From Alphaproteobacteria bacterium (GTDB lineage: Bacteria; Pseudomonadota; Alphaproteobacteria; Rickettsiales; VGDC01), in assembly GCA_016869895.1 (NCBI GenBank), contig VGDC01000033.1:1-10361 (forward strand): DNA of 10,361 bases, written 5' to 3'. The notes beneath the pieces are model-generated. The model was not told the origin of the DNA. It saw only the letters and a list, made by a program, of their open reading frames with translations, and did not search any database. The first letter of the stretch is position 1. Each line of letters begins with the position of its first letter. Below, one piece after another: positions 4,602 to 10,361 of this stretch. The translations under genes and the position numbers were made by a program.

Positions 4602-6887
4602 TTAACGTCCCCGCTGCTGCTTATCGCCGCGAAGTTCTTCTTGCAGACGGGTAGCCCAATCGCCGCCGGTCTCTTCACGGTTATAACCACCGCCACGCCC
4701 ATGGCGGGGCTGGTGCTGCTGGCGGCCACCGCCACGGTTGTTGTTCTGCGCCTGTGTGCCGTTATTACGGTTCACCTTCACGCGGGGTTCCGGCGTACGC
4801 GTCTGGTAATCCTCCAGACCATGCGCCTCAAGCGCACCGAGCATGGACTTGCTGGGTTTATGGTCGATGGGGAATTCGATCTGCGAGCGACCGAAGTAAT
4901 TACCGGAGAGATAGGTTTGTCGGTGATCTTTGGTCACTTTCGCGCCTTCGAGCAGGTCGGGGCGCTCAGAAAGGAACTCCAGCATAACATCATTGGGGAT
5001 GCTGGTGATGTTCTGCACGATGGTGCGTGGCTTGCCGATTTTGCTCGGAATCTCGCGCAAATCCGCCGTGATGAAGCGGTCACGCGTGCCATTGGCCACG
5101 GTCTGTTCATCGGGTTTGAAGGTCTGCACCTCGCGGTCATCAGCACGGAGCAGATTCTGATAACCATCTCCGCCGATCGTCTGGAAGATACGGTTGACGC
5201 TGCCATGCAGGATAAGCCCCTGCAAGTCCTTGTCCGTCGCGTCGCGCGCGGTTTCGGGATTGATGTGTTTGCCCAGACGACGATCCATGTCATCCGCCAA
5301 GCCTTTGACTTCTTTGAACGCCTTATACGACACGCGCATATTTTCGCATGCGGTCTTCAGCTCGTCTTCCGTCTGGTTCTCCGGGCGATTATAGGCCAGA
5401 TGCTGATAGGCGCGCAGGCCGTCGAGCACGTCGGATTTGTTGCTCATGCCGTGATTCTCTTTGAAATCAGCGCGCAGGCTGCCGACTTCCATCACCGCCG
5501 CCAACTCGATAGCATCGGGCAGGATGTCAGGTTTTTTCAGTGCAGCGTGCAGCATCGCGCCCGCTTCCGCACCGACCGGCAGGTTCACGGCGAATTTGCC
5601 CTTCTCGGTCAGCGTCAAATCTTCATTCAACAGCTCCAAGCGGAACAAGTCGCTCTTCGCCTTAGACAACGCGTTCTTATCGATTCGCGCATCGAATTTC
5701 AGCTCTTCAGGGTCGAGATTCATATTCGCCGTATGCATCAGCAAGCCCATCGGAGAGACGCGCGAAAGTTCCGGCGGCTGCTGTTCGCGGCGGCTTTCCA
5801 TATCCTTATCGGAGTGGAGGATGAACACACCATCCTGAAAACGCTTCACGCGGCCTTCTTGCTGAACGATGCGCCAGCGAGGCAAATCCTCCAGCACCAG
5901 GGCGCTTGCACCTGTGGGGCGGTGGTAAGGCACTTTGGTCTTGCCATCGGAAATGCCGGTATCAAGCCAGGGGATGTTCACGCCGGATTCGATGACGTTC
6001 GTGCCCACGAGGATTTTCACATTGCCTTCTGCCGGTGGCGCGACGGCCTTGGCGCGGTCTTCCATATCCATATCACCGAAAATGGAAGCGATTTCGACGT
6101 TCTTCAATCCGCGCTCATGCACGACCTTCTGCAGGTCTTCGACGGTCTTCTCGATTTCCTTCACGCCGGGGCGGAAGATGGCGATGCCCTCACGGGCTTT
6201 CTTCTCGGTCGCTTCCAACGGGTGCTTGCCCTGAATCAGGTCGATAGCCACATGCTCAAGGGTCTTCTCTTCTTGCGGGACGACGTGCTGCGTCTCACAA
6301 GGATAGGCTTTGCCTTCCGCATGGAAAATGGCGGTCTTCGCCACATCGTCGTAGTAACCCGCCTGCTCCTGCGCGTTCACGGTCGCGCTCATCTCCATCA
6401 CCTTCAGGTCGGTCTCGGTCTCAAGGCGTTTATGCAGCACTGCGCGCGCTATGGACGTGTCCACACCCGCTTCATGGACTTCATCGGCCACGATGGTCTT
6501 GGCGGTGTTGATGAGGCCGGAGCTGAGGGCGTAACCATAGGTCACGAAAAGCAGCTTGGTGTTATCCTCGAATTTGGATTCATCGCCCGCTTGGCGGCCG
6601 ACTGCGAAGCCGACTTCCTTGCCGACTTCAAGTCCTGCGATGCCTGCGACCGTCTCGGCGGCATTGATGGCGAGGAAACGGCGGGGAACCAGCACGACCA
6701 CCTGATCATCCGATGCATCGGCGAGCATGGCATTGCCCAGCAAGGTCTTGCCGGAACCGGTTTCAGCCGTGAGGATGGTGACGTTCCCGCCCTGCACCGA
6801 ATCGACCACGTCGGCCACTTGTGAGGCGACAGGAAGGTCTTTTAGGGTTTCGGCGACTTTGGCGAAGGTATTGTGTTTGCTGGCCAT
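4602..6887 (-). CDS. DExH-box ATP-dependent RNA helicase, HrpA/HrpB-like, with RGG-rich tail
   Basis: This is a 761-residue superfamily 2 helicase expected to unwind or remodel RNA using ATP. Motifs seen in order are: I AETGSGKT (41-48); Ia VPRRFLAINAAE (67-78); II DEVH (135-138); III SAT (167-169); IV IFRPG (237-241); V GTNVIESGVNIP (295-306); VI QQEGRVKR (342-349). An HA2/winged-helix-like region follows at about 370-480 (LLNEDLTLTEKGKFAVNLPV). The remainder does not match the long HrpA C-terminus, and HrpB is usually a little longer. The last 70 or so residues are low complexity, rich in Asn, Gln, Arg and Gly with RGGG repeats, typical of RNA-binding tails. Motif II is DEVH rather than DEAH, and motif VI has Lys where the family usually has Gly. 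The start has GGAG 6 nt upstream. The 80-residue gene follows after 1 nt. Confidence 0.9.
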   Translation of the reverse strand: MASKHNTFAKVAETLKDLPVASQVADVVDSVQGGNVTILTAETGSGKTLLGNAMLADASDDQVVVLVPRRFLAINAAETVAGIAGLEVGKEVGFAVGRQAGDESKFEDNTKLLFVTYGYALSSGLINTAKTIVADEVHEAGVDTSIARAVLHKRLETETDLKVMEMSATVNAQEQAGYYDDVAKTAIFHAEGKAYPCETQHVVPQEEKTLEHVAIDLIQGKHPLEATEKKAREGIAIFRPGVKEIEKTVEDLQKVVHERGLKNVEIASIFGDMDMEDRAKAVAPPAEGNVKILVGTNVIESGVNIPWLDTGISDGKTKVPYHRPTGASALVLEDLPRWRIVQQEGRVKRFQDGVFILHSDKDMESRREQQPPELSRVSPMGLLMHTANMNLDPEELKFDARIDKNALSKAKSDLFRLELLNEDLTLTEKGKFAVNLPVGAEAGAMLHAALKKPDILPDAIELAAVMEVGSLRADFKENHGMSNKSDVLDGLRAYQHLAYNRPENQTEDELKTACENMRVSYKAFKEVKGLADDMDRRLGKHINPETARDATDKDLQGLILHGSVNRIFQTIGGDGYQNLLRADDREVQTFKPDEQTVANGTRDRFITADLREIPSKIGKPRTIVQNITSIPNDVMLEFLSERPDLLEGAKVTKDHRQTYLSGNYFGRSQIEFPIDHKPSKSMLGALEAHGLEDYQTRTPEPRVKVNRNNGTQAQNNNRGGGRQQHQPRHGRGGGYNREETGGDWATRLQEELRGDKQQRGR

Positions 6888-7003
6888 GTATGCTCCAAGG
6901 CTGAAAATGCGCTAGTTGCATTGTGGCGGGAAACGGCAGGAATATGAAGTGACACTTTTGTGAAAAGCGCAGAATCGTGCTCATTTCGCGATTGCAGCGC
7001 AAC

Positions 7004-7035
7004 AAAAAAGCCGACTCTTTCGAGCCGGCTTTTTT
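7004..7035 (-). terminator. Intrinsic terminator after rpmB
   Basis: On the minus strand a stem of about 14 bp (AAAAAAGCCG, one G-U pair, CTC) closes a GAAA tetraloop (plus 7018-7021) and ends in six Us. It lies 20 nt after the L28 stop. It separates rpmB from the helicase operon, whose own promoter should lie within 6888-7003; I see no convincing -35/-10 pair there. Confidence 0.88.
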
Positions 7036-7054
7036 GAATACGAATCCGAAAGGA

Positions 7055-7357
7055 TTAAGCCGCTTTGGCTTCTTTCGCCTTCAGAGCCTTCTGGATGCGG
7101 CGCTTGATGGCGCGCGCTTCAGTGGTCAGCTTCAGGTTGGAGGTGCCGAGCAGGTATGCATCGAGGCCACCATTGTGTTCAACGGTGCGCAGGGTCGCAG
7201 CGGTGACTTTCAGGGAAACGGGGTTGCCCAGTGCTTCGCTCTGCAGGGAAACGTGCTGGACGTTCGGCAGGAAACGACGACGGGTGCGGTTGTTCGCGTG
7301 GGAAACGTTGTTACCGGACATAACGCCAACACCGGTGAGCGCGCAACGACGAGCCAT
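7055..7357 (-). CDS. rpmB: Ribosomal protein L28 (bL28)
   Basis: This is a 100-residue basic protein of the large ribosomal subunit. It is recognised by MARRCALTGVGVMSGNNVSHANNRTRRRFLPN at the N-terminus (residues 1-32, the L28 signature, with the conserved GNNVSHANNRTRR core). The middle is NPVSLKVTAATLRTVEHNGG and the C-terminal helix is rich in Lys and Ala. The length matches alphaproteobacterial L28. It is transcribed alone, with a good promoter at 7404-7432 and a terminator at 7004-7035. AAGGT lies upstream of the ATG at slightly long spacing. Confidence 0.97.
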   Translation of the reverse strand: MARRCALTGVGVMSGNNVSHANNRTRRRFLPNVQHVSLQSEALGNPVSLKVTAATLRTVEHNGGLDAYLLGTSNLKLTTEARAIKRRIQKALKAKEAKAA

Positions 7358-7403
7358 GATTATTCTACCTTTTGATATAGCTTAAAACGAATATGAGGCT
7401 AGG

Positions 7404-7432
7404 TTTCTACCCGCATGTACTTGCAAGGTCAA
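7404..7432 (-). promoter_or_regulatory. Promoter of rpmB
   Basis: On the minus strand TTGACC (plus 7427-7432) is followed after exactly 17 nt by TAGAAA (plus 7404-7409). Transcription would start around 7397, about 40 nt before the L28 start codon. The spacing and the strong -35 box make this the clearest promoter in the window. Confidence 0.7.
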
Positions 7433-7471
7433 GCGGTTTTTGCATTTTTCATGCAGATTTTCAAGCGATTT

Positions 7472-8647
7472 CTATCGATTTTCGATGGCGATGGCATCCG
7501 TATCGACCCATTCAATATCCAATGCACCGCCGTGGACGGGAATCAACGCGGTATGAGAATATTTGGTGTTCCGGTAAATATCACGATTCACGCGGAAATC
7601 GTAAGCTTTCTGGCTTTCCCGCCAATGGCGCACCTTTAGAGAGAATTTGTAGCTGCGGGAAGAGGAACAGCGGGAATATGGAAGCGGCACATTCAAACCT
7701 TGTGCCGCATCATCACACTGGCGCGAATCGAGAGAATAGGTGGTCTTGCGCTTGCCGCTTCCGCATGTCACCTTGCAGAATTTTCCTGTGACGGGTTGCG
7801 CCACTACCGCTTCGGGCTGTGAATCGAAATGCACGTTATATTCCCGCACCATATAGACGCTGCACACGGCGATCCCCAACACACCGAATAACGCAAAATC
7901 TACGATAACCAGCGCGCTCCACGAACTGTTGCGGAAGAAATGCAGGATAAGCACGAACCAGCCAGCCAAAACAATGGCTGCGACGGCGGCTGACGTGACC
8001 GCCCACTGCATCCTCTGGGTGATCTCCACTTGCTCAAAGAAAGTGGGGACAAACCCCATCATGGCAGTGACGAAAAAAGCCGCATGGGCTGCCAGAAAGA
8101 ATAGAGCCAGCGTCCTCAACAGTCTACGGTTAGGATTCTGCGGCACAGAGACTTTAGCCATTTCTTTCTGGATGACTTCCACCGCTTGCCAGTGCCGCGC
8201 CAGTAACGGATCACTCATGGAGAGCGCAGAATTCTTCAGGGAACACCAGCCCCTGCCTTTATCCGAATTGAATTGCTTTGCCACCACGAAGACCGTCCGC
8301 AATGCATTCTGCAGCACTTCGGAACGCATTGCCTGCGCCAAATGCTGGCTGTGATCGGTGATAAAGAAGAACTGCTCGTCAAGCTCTTTGTCGCCCAGCT
8401 GAATTTCATGGGCGATACCCAGCTTTTTTAAGAAACGGTGATACCATTTCTCGCGCACGATCATGAAAGGAAACCCGCCACCTTCCGCCACACCGATGTA
8501 ACGCGCCGTAGTGCGCCCCTTATTGGTATCGATGCGTTGCACATAGCGCGGGTTTGAGGCGAGTGGTTTCAGCCCACGCGGCGAGAATCGGCGGAGATTG
8601 AAAAAGTAAACGGCCGCGAACACCGCAAGCTGGATGAAGAAAACCAT
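7472..8647 (-). CDS. Uncharacterised integral membrane protein, downstream of gyrB
   Basis: This 391-residue protein of unknown function starts 24 nt after the gyrB stop and has AAGGGG 6 nt before its ATG, so it is probably co-transcribed with gyrB. Four hydrophobic segments are visible, at about 1-17, 177-203, 214-238 and 243-266. Arg19, Arg20 and other basic residues after the first segment suggest that residues 20-175 are cytoplasmic. That domain contains GDKELDEQFFFITD (85-98) and a helical part. By the same rule the C-terminal domain (270-391) would be periplasmic; it holds four cysteines (291, 295, 311, 327) that could form disulfides, and many basic residues. No catalytic motif was recognised. 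The 110 nt after its stop hold the rpmB promoter and only a weak hairpin, so termination here is unclear. Confidence 0.8.
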   Translation of the reverse strand: MVFFIQLAVFAAVYFFNLRRFSPRGLKPLASNPRYVQRIDTNKGRTTARYIGVAEGGGFPFMIVREKWYHRFLKKLGIAHEIQLGDKELDEQFFFITDHSQHLAQAMRSEVLQNALRTVFVVAKQFNSDKGRGWCSLKNSALSMSDPLLARHWQAVEVIQKEMAKVSVPQNPNRRLLRTLALFFLAAHAAFFVTAMMGFVPTFFEQVEITQRMQWAVTSAAVAAIVLAGWFVLILHFFRNSSWSALVIVDFALFGVLGIAVCSVYMVREYNVHFDSQPEAVVAQPVTGKFCKVTCGSGKRKTTYSLDSRQCDDAAQGLNVPLPYSRCSSSRSYKFSLKVRHWRESQKAYDFRVNRDIYRNTKYSHTALIPVHGGALDIEWVDTDAIAIENR

Positions 8648-8671
8648 CAGGCACCCCTTCCCGCTGCATGG

Positions 8672-10360
8672 TTACGCGTCGAGATTGACCACTTTCAGCG
8701 CGTTGGACTGGATGAAGTCGCGGCGCGGCTCCACCACATCGCCCATCAGCGTGGAGAAGATGAGGTCGGCCTCTTCGGCGTGCTCGATCTTCACCTGAAG
8801 CAAGGTGCGCACTTTCGGATCGAGCGTGGTTTCCCAAAGCTGCTCGGGGTTCATCTCACCCAAACCTTTGAATCGGTTGATGGTGACACCTTTGCGCCCC
8901 AGATCCATCACCCCTTCGTAAAGCTGACCGGGGGTCTGCACCGTCAGTTCACTGGCTTTGCGGGTGAAGGTCGCCGCACCGTCGAACAGGCTGGCGAGTT
9001 CTTTGGAGAGACCATTGACGTTCACCGCATCGCGGCTCTGCAAGGCTTTCTCATCGATGATATACTGGTCTTCGACGCCGCGCAGCAGCTTCGTGACCAC
9101 GAAACGACGCGCATCCGCTTGGAACACGACACTCCACTGCGAGCCATCCAGCACGGATTTACGCAGACGTTCGGTCATACCCGCAGCGGCTTTCAGCGCA
9201 GCGGCGGAATCGCTCAACAAGGCTGGGTCATACAAGCCGGAAAGCGCCGCCTCTTCCACCACTTTCAGCGGCAGACGCTGGCTGAGCGCCAGCAAGGAAG
9301 GATGCAGCTTGCGCAGTTTCTGGAGCAGTTCGTTCAGCGCATCGCCTTCCAGTTTCTTGCCGCTTTTCAGCGTCAAAACACCATCTTCGAGGATGGAGGA
9401 AAGCAGATGGTCTTCCAGCGCCTTCTCGTCTTTCAGATAAATCTCATGGCTACCGCGACGCAGCTTGTAGAGCGGCGGCTGGGCGATGTAGAGATAGCCA
9501 CGGGCGATGAGCTCCGGCATCTGGCGATAGAAGAAAGTGAGCAGCAAGGTGCGGATATGCGCGCCGTCCACGTCAGCATCGGTCATGATGACGATTTTGT
9601 GGTAGCGGGCTTTTTCGATGTTGAATTCATCCTTGCCGATGCTCGTGCCGATGGCGGTGATGAGTGTGCCGATCTCCTGCGAGGAGAGCATGCGGTCGAA
9701 GCGTGCGCGCTCGACGTTCAGGATCTTACCCTTCAGCGGCAGAATCGCTTGGAAGTTACGGCTGCGCCCCTGCTTCGCGGAGCCACCTGCCGAGTCACCC
9801 TCGACGATAAACAATTCGCTTTTAGAGGGGTCACGCTCCTGACAATCCGCCAGTTTTCCAGGCAGGCTGGAGAATTCCAGCACCGATTTACGGCGGGTGA
9901 GTTCACGCGCCTTGCGGGCGGCTTCGCGGGCTGCGGCGGCTTCCGCCACTTTGCTGACGATGGCGCGGCCTTCCTGCGGATGTTCTTCCAGCCACTGGTT
10001 CAGCGCGTCATAAACAAGGCTTTCCACCACAGGGCGAACCTCAGAGGAAACCAGCTTGTCCTTGGTCTGCGAGGAGAATTTCGGGTCGGGCACTTTCACG
10101 GAAAGCACGCAGGTGAGACCCTCGCGGATGTCTTCGCCGGTCAGCTGCACTTTCTCTTTTTTCAGCAGGTTGAATTCTGCGGCATAATTGTTGATAGCGC
10201 GGGTGAGCGCAGCGCGGAAACCGACCAGATGCGTTCCGCCGTCACGCTGGCGGATGTTGTTGGTGAAACAGAGGACGTTTTCGTGATAGCTGTCGTTCCA
10301 TTCCATGGCGACATCGACGGAGATGCCATCTTTCTCGATGTCGCCATGGAATGGAACGAC
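8672..10360 (-). CDS. gyrB: DNA gyrase subunit B, C-terminal two thirds
   Basis: GyrB is the ATPase subunit of DNA gyrase, which introduces negative supercoils. The window holds about 560 residues. They cover the transducer domain (EWNDSYHENVLCFTNNI and QRDGGTHLVGFRAALTR), the TOPRIM domain (EGDSAGGSAKQGR, then PLKGKILNVE, then DADVDGAHIRTLLL with the metal-binding Asp cluster), and the tail NRFKGLGEMNPEQLWETTLDP ending FIQSNALKVVNLDA. This tail marks GyrB rather than ParE. The N-terminal GHKL ATPase domain and the start codon are beyond the window edge. The family-like reading EKDGISVDVAMEWND is sound up to about base 10334. The residues encoded by 10335-10361 coincide with an inverted copy of 10291-10317 and may be artefactual. 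Confidence 0.95.
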   Translation of the reverse strand, partial: VVPFHGDIEKDGISVDVAMEWNDSYHENVLCFTNNIRQRDGGTHLVGFRAALTRAINNYAAEFNLLKKEKVQLTGEDIREGLTCVLSVKVPDPKFSSQTKDKLVSSEVRPVVESLVYDALNQWLEEHPQEGRAIVSKVAEAAAAREAARKARELTRRKSVLEFSSLPGKLADCQERDPSKSELFIVEGDSAGGSAKQGRSRNFQAILPLKGKILNVERARFDRMLSSQEIGTLITAIGTSIGKDEFNIEKARYHKIVIMTDADVDGAHIRTLLLTFFYRQMPELIARGYLYIAQPPLYKLRRGSHEIYLKDEKALEDHLLSSILEDGVLTLKSGKKLEGDALNELLQKLRKLHPSLLALSQRLPLKVVEEAALSGLYDPALLSDSAAALKAAAGMTERLRKSVLDGSQWSVVFQADARRFVVTKLLRGVEDQYIIDEKALQSRDAVNVNGLSKELASLFDGAATFTRKASELTVQTPGQLYEGVMDLGRKGVTINRFKGLGEMNPEQLWETTLDPKVRTLLQVKIEHAEEADLIFSTLMGDVVEPRRDFIQSNALKVVNLDA

Positions 10361-10361
10361 A
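10291..10361. repeat. 71-bp near-perfect palindrome at the window edge
   Basis: Bases 10291-10317 and 10335-10361 are perfect 27-bp inverted copies. Inside the 17-nt middle, AGATG (10321-10325) and CATCT (10327-10331) are also symmetric around C10326, so only three opposed base pairs break the symmetry. The right arm ends at the last base of the window, so the palindrome may continue. It lies within gyrB coding sequence. Confidence 0.95.

Noticed and set aside
4601..4735. Upstream extension of the 80-residue gene to an ATG at 4735
   Set aside because: It would overlap the helicase tail for over 130 nt in another frame, whereas the GTG at 4600 has GGGGA at proper spacing and sits one base after the helicase stop.
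4557..6824. 755-codon plus-strand open frame opposite the helicase
   Set aside because: It is a mirror of the helicase's codon bias in a GC-rich gene. The minus-strand frame has all helicase motifs in order and a ribosome site, while the plus-strand product has no recognisable domain.
6888..7003. Promoter boxes for the helicase operon
   Set aside because: A separate promoter is expected after the rpmB terminator, but candidates such as CATATT on the minus strand lack a -35 box at usable spacing.

Overview
The window looks like chromosomal DNA from an alphaproteobacterium. Three points support this: atpF stands at the end of an F0 ATP synthase cluster and is followed by unrelated genes, ribosomal protein L36 is the 41-residue form without the full zinc ligand set, and the GyrB C-terminus is typical. 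The genus cannot be named from the sequence alone. No integrase, transposase, CRISPR array or phage gene was seen.

Left part (1-3105, + strand): the 3' end of atpF; a secreted beta-barrel-like protein gene that appears broken by a one-base deletion in an A run; and a family 2 processive glycosyltransferase with an N-terminal MshEN (cyclic-di-GMP receptor type) domain. The genes are almost contiguous (3-nt and 1-nt gaps). The last two look like a polysaccharide synthase plus its outer-membrane partner, possibly resembling the XagA/XagB pair. A hairpin with a T run ends the block.

Middle part (3106-4357): rpmJ (L36) on + converges on a small secreted protein gene on -, and the two share a bidirectional terminator. 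Next comes a tRNA-Arg(ACG) gene whose 3' end is repeated twice downstream in an ~88-bp tandem array. Each unit carries a perfect hairpin and a stretch complementary to the tRNA T arm. The layout is strongly reminiscent of the repeats behind tyrT in E. coli (rtT RNA). This is the most unusual structure in the window.

Right part (4358-10361, - strand): a DExH-box RNA helicase with an RGG/Q/N-rich tail is followed one base later by a GTG-started 80-residue protein of unknown function, and a strong terminator ends that operon. Upstream lie rpmB (L28) with its own promoter and terminator, then a 391-residue four-helix membrane protein gene 24 nt downstream of gyrB. gyrB is cut by the window edge. 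The last 71 bases form a near-perfect palindrome that most likely marks a foldback or assembly artefact, so the outermost gyrB sequence should not be trusted.
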